A stretch of DNA of 64,000 nt from Pedobacter aquatilis (GTDB lineage Bacteria > Bacteroidota > Bacteroidia > Sphingobacteriales > Sphingobacteriaceae): contig NZ_JAUFPW010000012.1 in NCBI RefSeq assembly GCF_030409415.1, positions 682,916 through 746,915 on the forward strand, given 5' to 3'. The notes under the pieces were generated by a model that saw only the letters and a list, made by a program, of their open reading frames with translations, made no database searches and was not told where the DNA came from. This document shows positions 25,570 through 34,040 of this stretch, one piece after another; the first letter of the stretch is position 1, and every line of letters begins with the position of its first letter. Position numbers and translations under genes: made by a program.

Positions 25570-26333
25570 TCACGGTCATTTTATTTAACCTGTTTTTCGT
25601 CAGTTTTACGGTTGCTATTATGGTTTACATCCGTAAATATAAATCAAGAAAGAAAGAGTATTTAAATGAAATTAAAATTAACAATGAAATACACCAGAAA
25701 GAATTATTAAGCACACAGCTGGAAATTCAGCAAGATACCATGCAGCAAATAGGTAGAGAACTGCACGATAATATTGGACAGAAGTTAACCTTAGTAAGTT
25801 TATATGCGCAACAGCTTGTTTATGAAAAAAAGGTGCCGCAAGCGAGCGAGAAAATAGAGCAAATTTATCAGATTGTAAACTCATCGTTGGAGGATTTGAG
25901 AGCATTATCAAAAAACTTAACTAATGATAACATTAATACACACGAAATAGTAACTTTAATACAAGATGAAGTAAATAACTTAAATGCTTTAAAAAAATGC
26001 GATGTCTTATTTAATCATAACCGAAATGACTTTAATTTAGATTTTGTTCGGAAGAATGTTTTACTGAGAATTACACAAGAATTTCTTCAAAACAGTCTGA
26101 AACATTCTAATTGTAGTGAAATTAAAATCGGATTGCATTCAGATAATGCTATTTTTTTAAAACTAAAAATTGAAGATAATGGAGTAGGATTTGATTACTT
26201 AAATAGTAAAGCTGATGGTATTGGCTTGAAGAACATGAAAAAACGAGCCGAAATTATTGGCGGGAAATTTAGCTTAATCAGTAATCTTAATTCTGGAACC
26301 GCAATTACCGTTGTTTTAAATAGCCAATCATGA
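25548..26333 (+). CDS. Sensor histidine kinase (NarL-type, HisKA_3)
   Basis: Kinase of 261 residues from the ATG at 25548; the longer frame from 25476 starts inside the upstream gene. One N-terminal transmembrane helix (LLITVILFNLFFVSFTVAIM), a coiled linker, then a HisKA_3 dimerisation helix with the phospho-acceptor His73 in GRELHDNIGQKL. The HATPase part shows the N box EFLQNSLKHS, G1 DNGVGFD and G2 GIGLKNM. There is no extracellular sensing domain, so the signal likely comes from the preceding six-helix protein. Partner of the regulator that overlaps it by 4 nt. Confidence 0.92.
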   Translation: MGKAELLITVILFNLFFVSFTVAIMVYIRKYKSRKKEYLNEIKINNEIHQKELLSTQLEIQQDTMQQIGRELHDNIGQKLTLVSLYAQQLVYEKKVPQASEKIEQIYQIVNSSLEDLRALSKNLTNDNINTHEIVTLIQDEVNNLNALKKCDVLFNHNRNDFNLDFVRKNVLLRITQEFLQNSLKHSNCSEIKIGLHSDNAIFLKLKIEDNGVGFDYLNSKADGIGLKNMKKRAEIIGGKFSLISNLNSGTAITVVLNSQS

Positions 26334-26962
26334 AAAAAACTATCGTTATTGTAGATGACCACGTACTTATAGCAAAAGCGCTACAAGGCATTATCAATAA
26401 TTTTGAAGATTTTGAGGTTATTTATGTATGCGAAAACGGCAAGGATTTAATTGATAGGTTTGTTACTGGAAGTAAAATTCCGGATATTTTACTTTTGGAT
26501 ATTAGCATGCCCGTAATGGATGGCTTTGAAACTGTAACCTGGGTAAAAATTAATCATCCTGAAATAAAGGTTATGGCACTTAGTATGCAAGATGAAGACA
26601 AGAGTGTTATTAAAATGGTTACTAATGGTGCAACCGGCTATCTTTTAAAAAACGCCCACCCTACAGAATTAGAAAACGCACTTACAAAGTTGGCTGCAAA
26701 TGGTTTTTTCTATCCCGAATGGGCTTCAAAAATTATATTTTTTAGTTTGAATAAGGCAAAAGATACCGAAATTAAAATCTCTGATAGAGAAAAGGAGTTT
26801 CTGAAATACACCGTTACTGAACTTAATTATAAAGAAATTGCCGATAAAATGTTTTGCAGTCCTAGAACGGTAGAAAGCTATCGCGATAATCTTTGCGAAA
26901 AACTCGAACTAAAAACCCGTGTTGGCTTAGCGGTTTTTGCAATTAAAAATGGTTATGCATAG
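26330..26962 (+). CDS. Response regulator, NarL/FixJ type
   Basis: DNA-binding response regulator of 210 residues. Receiver domain with acidic pocket Asp9/Asp10, phospho-acceptor Asp57 (LLLDISMPVMDGF) and Lys107 (YLLKNAHP). The C-terminal LuxR-type helix-turn-helix contains ISDREKEFLKY, LNYKEIADKMFCSPRTVESY and the YRDNLCEKLELK recognition helix. The ATG overlaps the kinase stop (ATGA), so the two are translationally coupled and form a two-component system. The regulon is unknown; the unknown genes at 24272-25569 are part of the same transcription unit. Confidence 0.95.
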   Translation: MKKTIVIVDDHVLIAKALQGIINNFEDFEVIYVCENGKDLIDRFVTGSKIPDILLLDISMPVMDGFETVTWVKINHPEIKVMALSMQDEDKSVIKMVTNGATGYLLKNAHPTELENALTKLAANGFFYPEWASKIIFFSLNKAKDTEIKISDREKEFLKYTVTELNYKEIADKMFCSPRTVESYRDNLCEKLELKTRVGLAVFAIKNGYA

Positions 26963-26967
26963 ATTGG

Positions 26968-27215
26968 CGTTAATGGTATGAATTGTTTAGTTGGTTAACT
27001 GTTTAAATTGTAGAATTGGTAAACTGCACAAATTGTGCAGTTGGTTAATTGTATAATCGTTGAACTGGTTAACTACTTGGCACTCGATTAACCAGTTTAA
27101 CATTTAACCTTGTTAGTTGCGTAGTACGCGATGAACGAGTTTATCATTTAATCTTGTCAACTGTTCACCGCTCGATTAACCAGTTTTAAACAATTAGCCA
27201 TTTAACCAATACCAC
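26968..27215. repeat. Iterated TTGGTTAACTG-type spacer
   Basis: A 313-bp gene-free gap built of the words GTTAACTG, AATTGTT and TTAACCAG. It contains palindromes AACTGCACAA/TTGTGCAGTT (27022-27031 with 27033-27042) and AACTGGTTAA/TTAACCAGTT (27063-27072 with 27088-27097), and the exact 16-base direct repeat CTCGATTAACCAGTTT at 27083 and 27171. Confidence 0.65.
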
Positions 27216-27263
27216 ATTTGACCAAAAATCATCCATTTACCTTTTCCATCTTCCAATTTTTTC

Positions 27264-27271
27264 TACTTTTG
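27264..27271 (+). promoter_or_regulatory. -7 box TACTTTTG of the GDPD gene
   Basis: Exact TAnnTTTG match ending 4 nt before the ATG at 27276; no good TTG upstream. Confidence 0.4.
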
Positions 27272-27275
27272 AAGT

Positions 27276-28196
27276 ATGAGATTTCATTTTTTACTTTTCT
27301 GCTCATTTCTGGCAGCGCTTATATCGTGTAAGCAAGAAGAAAAAGTTCATCATTATATAAAATTTGATAATACAAACGAGCTGTACCAGTTTTTAAAGTG
27401 GTCGCCAGAAAATCGTTTTCCTTTAATTAGTGCACATCGGGGTGGCCCAATGCCAGGTTTTCCAGAAAATTGTATAGAAACTTTTGAAAATGCAACCACT
27501 TATAATCCTATGATTATCGAGTTTGATATTGCGTACAGCAAAGATTCTGTTCTGGTAATTATGCATGATGATAAATTGGATAGAACTTCGACGGGTAAAG
27601 GACCAATTGGAAATTATACTTATGAAGAACTTAAAGCATTTAATTTGAAAGATGATGATGGGCAAGAAACCAAATTCAAAATACCAACATTAGATAGCGT
27701 TTTAAGCTGGAGCAAAGGTAAAGCATTACTAACTATTGATTTGAAGCGTGGCGTTTCTTACGCAAAAGTGATTGAAAAGGTTAAACAATACAAAGTTGAA
27801 AGTAATTCTATTATTATAACTTATACTGCAAATCAGGCTCAGGAAGTACATCATTTAGCACCCGATTTGATGATTTCTGCTTCTGTTCAAAAGAAATCTG
27901 ATTTGAAAAGACTTAATAGTTTAGGCATACCAAATAATAGAATTGTCGCTTTCGTTGGTGTAAGTGCGCCTGATAAGGAATTGTATAAATTCTTACATAA
28001 CAAGGGAATCACTACAATTTTAGGTACGATGGGCAACATTGATAAAAGTTCAATTGCCAATCCTGCTAAAAATGTTTATTATCATTTAGTTAATAACGGT
28101 GCAGATATTTTATCATCTGATAACATTATGCAAGCTGCCGAGCAATTAGATAAGTTTAGGTATAATAAAAAGATTAGTTCGAAACATATCAATTAA
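27276..28196 (+). CDS. Glycerophosphodiester phosphodiesterase family lipoprotein
   Basis: Hydrolyses glycerophosphodiesters to glycerol 3-phosphate and an alcohol. 306 residues, with a lipobox ALISC (Cys18), so likely an outer-membrane or periplasmic lipoprotein. GDPD motifs in order: AHRGG (His54, Arg55) and ENCIETF (about 64-70), EFDIAYSKD (Glu82, Asp84), IMHDDKLDRTSTG (His97) and the LDSVLSWSKG to LTIDLKRG region. It is a TIM-barrel enzyme of normal length. A single gene with the promoter box just upstream; the following gldA is 81 nt away. Confidence 0.92.
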   Translation: MRFHFLLFCSFLAALISCKQEEKVHHYIKFDNTNELYQFLKWSPENRFPLISAHRGGPMPGFPENCIETFENATTYNPMIIEFDIAYSKDSVLVIMHDDKLDRTSTGKGPIGNYTYEELKAFNLKDDDGQETKFKIPTLDSVLSWSKGKALLTIDLKRGVSYAKVIEKVKQYKVESNSIIITYTANQAQEVHHLAPDLMISASVQKKSDLKRLNSLGIPNNRIVAFVGVSAPDKELYKFLHNKGITTILGTMGNIDKSSIANPAKNVYYHLVNNGADILSSDNIMQAAEQLDKFRYNKKISSKHIN

Positions 28197-28277
28197 ATAT
28201 TACGTCATTTACCGACTTAAAATAACTTTAAAAACTTTGCGCAGAATTTGGTGTTATTTGCGGTTAAAAAAATCCAT

Positions 28278-28985
28278 ATGAGTATTTCAGTAAAAAACCT
28301 TTCTAAACATTATGGCAGCCAAAAAGCGGTTGATTCTATAAGTTTTGAAGTAAAGCCAGGCCGCATATTAGGTTTTTTGGGGCCGAATGGTGCGGGGAAA
28401 TCTACTACTATGCGAATGTTAACGGGATATTTGGAGCCATCATCTGGTGAAGCTAACATTTCTGATAAAGATATTGTTAGTCAATCCATTATAGCTAAAA
28501 GGCATATTGGCTATTTGCCTGAAAATACACCACTTTATACGGATATGTATGTTAAGGAGTTTCTCAGCTTTGTTGCACAAACTTACGAGTTGAAAAACAT
28601 TTCTGTACGTGTAGAAGAAGTGATTAAAGTGGTTGGCCTAACGCCAGAGCAACATAAAAAAATAGGAATGCTTTCAAAAGGTTATCGGCAACGTGTTGGC
28701 TTGGCTCAGGCAATTATTCATAATCCAGAAGTTTTAATTTTGGATGAGCCAACATCGGGTTTAGACCCAAATCAACTGGTTGATATTAGAGCCCTAATCA
28801 AAACATTGGGCAAAGATAAAACGGTTATCATTTCTACACATATTATGCAAGAGGTAGAAGCCATTTGTGATGATATCATCATTATCAACAAAGGCAAAAT
28901 TGTTGCAAATGACACACTTGAAGGGATTAAAAAGGCAAATAACCAAAATTCGTTAGAAGATATTTTTAGAAAACTTACTGCTTAG
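28278..28985 (+). CDS. gldA: ABC transporter ATP-binding protein GldA
   Basis: ATPase of the GldA-GldFG ABC system needed for gliding/secretion in flavobacteria. 235 residues from the ATG at 28278 (upstream TTG at 28248 not used). Walker A GFLGPNGAGKSTT near 33-45, signature LSKGYRQRVGLAQAI, Walker B VLILDEPTSGLDP and the H-loop STHIMQE are all present. The start MSISVKNLSKHYGSQKAVD is typical of GldA. It is followed by an outer-membrane gene and then gldF and gldG. Confidence 0.93.
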   Translation: MSISVKNLSKHYGSQKAVDSISFEVKPGRILGFLGPNGAGKSTTMRMLTGYLEPSSGEANISDKDIVSQSIIAKRHIGYLPENTPLYTDMYVKEFLSFVAQTYELKNISVRVEEVIKVVGLTPEQHKKIGMLSKGYRQRVGLAQAIIHNPEVLILDEPTSGLDPNQLVDIRALIKTLGKDKTVIISTHIMQEVEAICDDIIIINKGKIVANDTLEGIKKANNQNSLEDIFRKLTA

Positions 28986-28988
28986 TTT

Positions 28989-29528
28989 ATGTTAAAATTT
29001 GGATTTTTATTGTCAGCTTATTTACAATTTAGCTCCCTAATATCAAATGCACAAAACACTACAAATTTAAGCTTCGGTGCAGAAATTGGTCTTCCTTCGG
29101 GTAATTTTTCGGGTATATCTGCAATCGGGACTGGTGGCTCAATTAAGTTAGATGTTCCGGTATTAAATCAACTTGCAGTAACTGTAAATGCAGGTTTTAT
29201 GAATTTTTTTGGAAGAAGAAATCAAGTTCTTGTGGTTAAAGATTTTACTTACATTCCAATAAAAGGTGGTTTAAAATATTATTTAAGTGATGGCTTTTAT
29301 GCTGAGGCCCAAGCAGGAACTGGTTTGCCAATTAATGAAGGACAAAAAACATTATTTGTTTGGTCGCCCGGTTTGGGCAATATTTTTAAGCTTAGAGGGA
29401 AGGGTTTACTCGATGTTGGTTTAAGATACGAAGGTTGGACAGGTAAAAATGATGAAGTTCAGTTGCTAAATTCTTCAAATACAAAAGGCTTTGCTGGATT
29501 AAGAGTTGCTTATTCGTTTGCACTTTAG
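28989..29528 (+). CDS. Outer-membrane beta-barrel-like protein
   Basis: Exported protein of 179 residues, with a signal peptide (FLLSAYLQFSSLISNAQNT), then alternating hydrophobic/polar strands, for example TNLSFGAEIGLPSG, KLDVPVLNQLAVTVNAG, YYLSDGFYAEAQAGTG and LLDVGLRYEGWTG, ending in the aromatic FAGLRVAYSFAL, typical of small outer-membrane beta barrels (OmpW/PorT-like). It lies 4 nt after gldA and 115 nt before gldF, so it sits between the ATPase and the permease genes of the Gld ABC system. Function not known. Confidence 0.75.
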   Translation: MLKFGFLLSAYLQFSSLISNAQNTTNLSFGAEIGLPSGNFSGISAIGTGGSIKLDVPVLNQLAVTVNAGFMNFFGRRNQVLVVKDFTYIPIKGGLKYYLSDGFYAEAQAGTGLPINEGQKTLFVWSPGLGNIFKLRGKGLLDVGLRYEGWTGKNDEVQLLNSSNTKGFAGLRVAYSFAL

Positions 29529-29643
29529 TTTGAGCTACTGCAACGATTATTAATGAAATGAGCCATTATTTAAAGCTTATTTAACACACAATCATCTATA
29601 ATTTACTTTAATATTTTATTAACTTCGGCATTTAAATTTTGTT

Positions 29644-30369
29644 ATGTACGCAGTTTTTAAACGCGAATTATATAGTTTTCTAAGCTCAATGGTTGCCTTT
29701 ATTACGATAGGCATTTTTCTGTTGGTTTCTGGGCTTTTGTTGTGGTTTTTTCCTGATACATCAATTCTTGATTATGGCTATGCCGAACTTGGTGGTTTTT
29801 TTAGCCTAGTACCATATCTTTTCATGTTTCTCATCCCTGCAATAACTATGCGTTCTTTCGCTGAAGAAAAAAAGGAAGGAACTTACGAGTTGTTGATTAC
29901 AAAGCCGGTAACCCTTTGGCAAATTATTTTTGCTAAATATTTTTCATCCTTAGTCTTGGTACTTTTCTCATTAATACCAACAACTGTTTATTATTTTTCG
30001 ATTTCAAAACTAGGTTTGCCTGAAGGTAACATCGATTCTGGAGCTGTCATTGGTTCTTACGTTGGTTTATTTTTACTCGGCACAGCATTTACATCCATAG
30101 GAATTTTTGCTTCATCAATCACAAAAAATCAAATTATTGCATTCGCAATTGCTGCTACAATTTGTGCATTTACATTTTTAGGTTTCGATTATACCAGCCA
30201 AATTTTTGCATTAAGCTCGTTAGAGACCACAGTATCTGCTCTTGGAATAAACGAGCATTACCAAGCCATTAGTCGAGGGGTTTTAGATACCAGAGATTTG
30301 CTCTACTTTCTAAGCTTTTCTGGTATTTTTTTATTGTTTACAAACTTAGCGGCAGGAGGGAATAAATAA
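29644..30369 (+). CDS. gldF: ABC transporter permease GldF
   Basis: Inner-membrane permease of the GldA-GldFG complex, 241 residues with six transmembrane helices; the segments GGFFSLVPYLFMFLIPAITM, FAEEKKEGTYELLITKPVT and FKRELYSFLSSMVAF are typical of the GldF/ABC-2 family. Its stop and the gldG ATG overlap by one base, so they are coupled. With GldA it forms an ATP-driven transporter whose substrate is unknown; mutants in flavobacteria lose gliding. Confidence 0.93.
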   Translation: MYAVFKRELYSFLSSMVAFITIGIFLLVSGLLLWFFPDTSILDYGYAELGGFFSLVPYLFMFLIPAITMRSFAEEKKEGTYELLITKPVTLWQIIFAKYFSSLVLVLFSLIPTTVYYFSISKLGLPEGNIDSGAVIGSYVGLFLLGTAFTSIGIFASSITKNQIIAFAIAATICAFTFLGFDYTSQIFALSSLETTVSALGINEHYQAISRGVLDTRDLLYFLSFSGIFLLFTNLAAGGNK

Positions 30370-32051
30370 TGAAAAGCCATAAAAAGTGGATATGGGTAAT
30401 AGTTGTTTTAGTAGTTGTTTTTGCCGTTAATATTATTGGCAATTATGTCTTTCATCGGTTCGATTTTACCGCAGATAAGAGATTTACTTTGACCGATAAG
30501 ACGAAAGCGGTTTTAAAAAACACACAAAAACCAGTGTTGATTACAGTTTTTTTAAATGGAGAATTGCCATCTGCTTTTAAGAGGCTGCAAACATCAGTAA
30601 AAGATCTGTTAAGCGATTATAAAGCTTACTCTAATGCCGAGTTAAAGATTGCTTTTGTAGATCCTTTGGCGGGCTTAAATGCTGCAGATCAAGATACTGT
30701 TATCAATAACCTTTATCAGCATGGTATCGAAGCCACAAATTTAAGTATTAAAACAGAGAGCAGATTAACTCAGAAATTGGTTTATCCAATGGCGATGATT
30801 GAAAGTGACGGTAGAGAATTACCTGTTAAACTTTTTCAAAATCTTGATGCAAGCGGTAATTACGAAGATAACATTAATCGTTCAATAGAAAATCTGGAAT
30901 ATGTTTTTACATCAGGTATTAAAAAGGTTGTAAGTGGCAATAATCCTCGCATCGGTTTCACCGAAGCAAATGGCGAACCCTCTGATTTAGAACTTTATGA
31001 TGCAATTCATACACTTTCGAGCAGCTACGAAGTTGGCAGAGTAAATTTAAACACCATTGATAAAGCTGGCTTAGATAAGCTAAAAATGTTGGTTATTGTT
31101 AAGCCTCAACAAGCATTTACCGAAACTGAAAAATACAAAATAAACTATTTTGTTATGAATGGAGGAAGGGTTTTGTGGAGCATCGATCAGGTTTCTGCTG
31201 AGTTGGATAGTCTACGCGGGAAAGGTTCGCAAATGGTTCTTAACAAAAATCTTAACCTTGATGACATGCTTTTTATGTATGGTGCAAGAATAAACTATAA
31301 CGTTATTGCAGATAAAAATTCTGCTGAAATTCCGGTTTCTACAGGAGTTGTTGGCGGGCAATCGCAAATTCAGCTTGTTCCATGGATATATTATCCAATT
31401 TTACTGCCCGATACTGCCGCAAGTTTGGTTAAAAATTTAGATGGTATTAAAGCCGAATTTCCGAGCACGGTTGATACAATTGGCTCAAAAGGCGTTAAAA
31501 AGAAGTATATTTTAACAACCTCTTCCTTTAATAAGATTTTTAATGTGCCGAAATTATTTTCGTTGCAAATGGTTGCAGAACAACCAGATCCGAAATCGTT
31601 CCAAAACCCATTACAAAGTGCAGGTGTATTGCTAGAAGGAGCTTTTCCATCAGTATTTGCCGGCAGACCTTTACCCGCTCAAATTACAGAGCCTTTTACA
31701 AATGCAAGCGTAAGTAAAAATTCAAAAATGGTTGTAATTGGCGATGGCGATATTTTTAAAAATCAGGTAATTTCAAAAGATAATTCTCCCTTGCCGCTTG
31801 GTTTTGATAGATACACACAACGTACTTATGGAAATAAAGCTTTGTTGCTTAACATCGCCGATTATTTTACGGATGATGATAACCTTATCGTATTAAGAAA
31901 CAAAGAAGTTAAAATTCGCTTGCTCGATAAGGCAAAAATTAAGCTCGAAAAAACGAAATGGCAGGTTATTAATATTGTATTTCCGTTATTATTGTTAATA
32001 TTCTCCGCAATTTTTCAACATTATTACCGCAAGTACAAGTACGCTAAATAA
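30369..32051 (+). CDS. gldG: Gliding-associated ABC transporter substrate-binding protein GldG
   Basis: Membrane-anchored periplasmic partner of GldF, 560 residues. An N-terminal transmembrane helix (WIWVIVVLVVVFAVNIIG) leads to a large periplasmic domain with the family blocks RFTLTDKTKAVLKNTQKPVL (about 38-57), a mid region SNPRIGFTEANGEPSD-like stretch (NPRIGFTEANGEPSDLELYD), and a second helix near the C-terminus (VINIVFPLLLLIFSAIFQH). The tail HYYRKYKYAK is cytosolic. Length is typical of GldG. Confidence 0.92.
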   Translation: MKSHKKWIWVIVVLVVVFAVNIIGNYVFHRFDFTADKRFTLTDKTKAVLKNTQKPVLITVFLNGELPSAFKRLQTSVKDLLSDYKAYSNAELKIAFVDPLAGLNAADQDTVINNLYQHGIEATNLSIKTESRLTQKLVYPMAMIESDGRELPVKLFQNLDASGNYEDNINRSIENLEYVFTSGIKKVVSGNNPRIGFTEANGEPSDLELYDAIHTLSSSYEVGRVNLNTIDKAGLDKLKMLVIVKPQQAFTETEKYKINYFVMNGGRVLWSIDQVSAELDSLRGKGSQMVLNKNLNLDDMLFMYGARINYNVIADKNSAEIPVSTGVVGGQSQIQLVPWIYYPILLPDTAASLVKNLDGIKAEFPSTVDTIGSKGVKKKYILTTSSFNKIFNVPKLFSLQMVAEQPDPKSFQNPLQSAGVLLEGAFPSVFAGRPLPAQITEPFTNASVSKNSKMVVIGDGDIFKNQVISKDNSPLPLGFDRYTQRTYGNKALLLNIADYFTDDDNLIVLRNKEVKIRLLDKAKIKLEKTKWQVINIVFPLLLLIFSAIFQHYYRKYKYAK

Positions 32052-32057
32052 TTTTTA

Positions 32058-32065
32058 TATTTTTG
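32058..32065 (+). promoter_or_regulatory. -7 box TATTTTTG of dnaN
   Basis: Exact TAnnTTTG match 20 nt upstream of the dnaN ATG, in the last base pairs before and just after the gldG stop; the TTG half is not clear. Confidence 0.4.
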
Positions 32066-32084
32066 AAGAAGACTAAATGATATC

Positions 32085-33209
32085 ATGAGATTTATAGTAT
32101 CCACATCAACTTTATTGAAACACCTACAAACTGTAAATGGTGCCTCTAGCAGCAGTACAGTTTTACCTATATTAGAAAATTTTCTTTTCGAAATTAAAGA
32201 AGGCAATTTAACAATCTCTGCAACCGATTTACAAACCAGCATGACCACTGCCTTGGCTGTTGAATCAAAAGAGGAAGGTAAAGTTGCCGTTCCATCTAAA
32301 ATTCTATTAGATACTCTTAAAACTTTACCAGACCAACCAATTGCTTTTAATATTGATGATTCAACTTTTGCAATCGAAATTAGCGCAGGTGATGGAAAGT
32401 ATAAACTCAGCGGAGAAAATGGTGATGACTTTCCTAAAATTCCTGTAGTTGAAAATGCATCTTCAGTTAATTTACCAGCTTCAGTTTTAACAGAAGCCAT
32501 CACAAAAACAATTTTTGCAGTAAGTAATGATGAATTGCGCCCTGCAATGACTGGTGTATTTTGTCAGTTATCTCCTCAACACATTACATTCGTAGCAACT
32601 GATGCACACAAATTAGTGCGTTATCGCCGTATGGATAGCAAGGCTGATAAAGCAACTTCATTTATTCTTCCGAAAAAGGCACTAACGCTTTTAAAAGCTG
32701 CATTGCCTTCAAACGATATAAATGTATCTGTTGATTATAACGCTACAAGTGCTTTCTTTAAATTTGAGAACATCAATTTAGTGTGTCGTTTAATAGACGA
32801 ACGATATCCTGATTATGAGGCAGTTATCCCTCAGAATAATCCTAATAAATTGGTGATCGATAGAAGTTTATTTTTAAATACGCTTCGTCGTGTGGTAATT
32901 TTCGCTAATAAAACTACACACCAGGTTAGGTTAAAAATTAACGGTAGCGAATTGAATATTTCATCAGAAGATTTAGATTTTGCTAATGAAGCGCATGAGC
33001 GTTTAAGCTGTCAATACGATGGTGAAGACTTGGAAATTGGTTTTAATGCTCGTTTCTTAATAGAAATGCTTAACAATTTAAGTGGAGATGAAGTTACTTT
33101 AGAACTTTCTACACCTAACAGAGCAGGATTATTAATTCCTCAAACTAACGATGAAAACGAAGATGTGCTAATGCTTGTAATGCCTGTAATGTTAAATAAC
33201 AGTTACTAA
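32085..33209 (+). CDS. dnaN: DNA polymerase III beta subunit (sliding clamp)
   Basis: Ring-forming processivity clamp that holds polymerase III on DNA, 374 residues. Start MRFIVSTSTLLKHLQTVNGA and the three-domain pattern are typical: domain 1 contains ILENFLFEIKEG, domain 2 FAVSNDELRPAMTGVF and ATDAHKLVRY, domain 3 VPQNNP-like IPQNNPNKLVID, ending VMLVMPVMLNN. It has its own -7 box and a terminator 30 bp after the stop. Not beside dnaA or gyrB here. Confidence 0.97.
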   Translation: MRFIVSTSTLLKHLQTVNGASSSSTVLPILENFLFEIKEGNLTISATDLQTSMTTALAVESKEEGKVAVPSKILLDTLKTLPDQPIAFNIDDSTFAIEISAGDGKYKLSGENGDDFPKIPVVENASSVNLPASVLTEAITKTIFAVSNDELRPAMTGVFCQLSPQHITFVATDAHKLVRYRRMDSKADKATSFILPKKALTLLKAALPSNDINVSVDYNATSAFFKFENINLVCRLIDERYPDYEAVIPQNNPNKLVIDRSLFLNTLRRVVIFANKTTHQVRLKINGSELNISSEDLDFANEAHERLSCQYDGEDLEIGFNARFLIEMLNNLSGDEVTLELSTPNRAGLLIPQTNDENEDVLMLVMPVMLNNSY

Positions 33210-33237
33210 AAGCGAGGTTTTAGCTTAAAATTATAAG

Positions 33238-33272
33238 AATGGCTTGGTTTTTGAACCAAGCCATTTTTTATT
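33238..33272 (+). terminator. Terminator of dnaN
   Basis: AATGGCTTGGTT (33238-33249) pairs with AACCAAGCCATT (33254-33265) and continues into a T-run. Confidence 0.9.
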
Positions 33273-33294
33273 TAAGCCAAATACCACCCATCTT

Positions 33295-33975
33295 ATGAAA
33301 AGCTCTACTCATCAATCTTTAAAAGCATTTGCCTTTTTATTTCTTTTATGTTCAGTCTTTTTAGTGTGCTGTAAAAAACACGATCCGAATGTAGTTGTTC
33401 AAGGTCAGGCAAAAATAAAAGTTATTAATGCTGTGCAAAGCGAAATTAAGCAAGAGGTTTATATTGATAATTCAAAAATGACAACTACCGCATTATCATT
33501 TGGTGAAACCAGTGAGTATGCAAAAATACAATCGGGCAGTAGGAGTATAAGTTTTGTAGGTTCAAACAACATAAATACAGATACAAATTTAAATTTTACA
33601 CCATCTTTAACTTACAGTACATTCTTAATTGCAGATAGAGAAGGCAAGAAGGAAATTATAAATTATGAAGATAATTTAAGTATTTCAGACATGACTACTG
33701 CAAAAATTAGAGTGGTTAATTTAACACCATATTTTAATACAGGTGTTAACATAAGTATTCAAACAGGTTCGCCATTTATTAATGCCTTGTTCTTTAAAGA
33801 GGCTTCTAATTATTTTACAGTAGAGAGCGGAATAGCCCTAAGGTATAACGTTGTTGGTTCTGGTAATATAAAAACAATTCCGGCCACGGATTTAATGCCT
33901 GGCAAAATTTATACAATTTGGCTTAGTGGTTTAACGGCTGCAACTTTGGAAGCACATCTAATAGTTGATAATTAG
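33295..33975 (+). CDS. Lipoprotein with DUF4397-like repeats, first of a pair
   Basis: 226-residue lipoprotein from the ATG at 33295; a hydrophobic leader LFLLCSVFLVCCKKHD ends in adjacent cysteines 25-26 as candidate lipobox sites. The mature part starts with a stretch like AKIKVINAVQSEIKQEVYID and has a second similar unit around AKIRVVNLTPYFNTGVN, typical of DUF4397 domains. The function is unknown. The upstream in-frame start at 33244 reads through the dnaN terminator, so it is not chosen. The neighbour at 34041 is a paralogue. Confidence 0.8.
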   Translation: MKSSTHQSLKAFAFLFLLCSVFLVCCKKHDPNVVVQGQAKIKVINAVQSEIKQEVYIDNSKMTTTALSFGETSEYAKIQSGSRSISFVGSNNINTDTNLNFTPSLTYSTFLIADREGKKEIINYEDNLSISDMTTAKIRVVNLTPYFNTGVNISIQTGSPFINALFFKEASNYFTVESGIALRYNVVGSGNIKTIPATDLMPGKIYTIWLSGLTAATLEAHLIVDN

Positions 33976-34010
33976 TTAAGCAGTTTCATATACAATTCAA
34001 GTTCAAAGGC

Positions 34011-34018
34011 TATCTTTG
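34011..34018 (+). promoter_or_regulatory. -7 box TATCTTTG of the second DUF4397 gene
   Basis: Exact TAnnTTTG match 22 nt upstream of the ATG at 34041. Confidence 0.45.
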
Positions 34019-34040
34019 ATAAGAACATTTACAACTACGC

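Noticed and set aside
26968..27215. CRISPR array
   Set aside because: The repeats are unequal words without regular spacers and there are no cas genes in the window.
32024..32503. 159-codon frame on the minus strand across the start of dnaN
   Set aside because: It is antisense to well-conserved dnaN and gldG ends, with no signal peptide or domain; a coding shadow.
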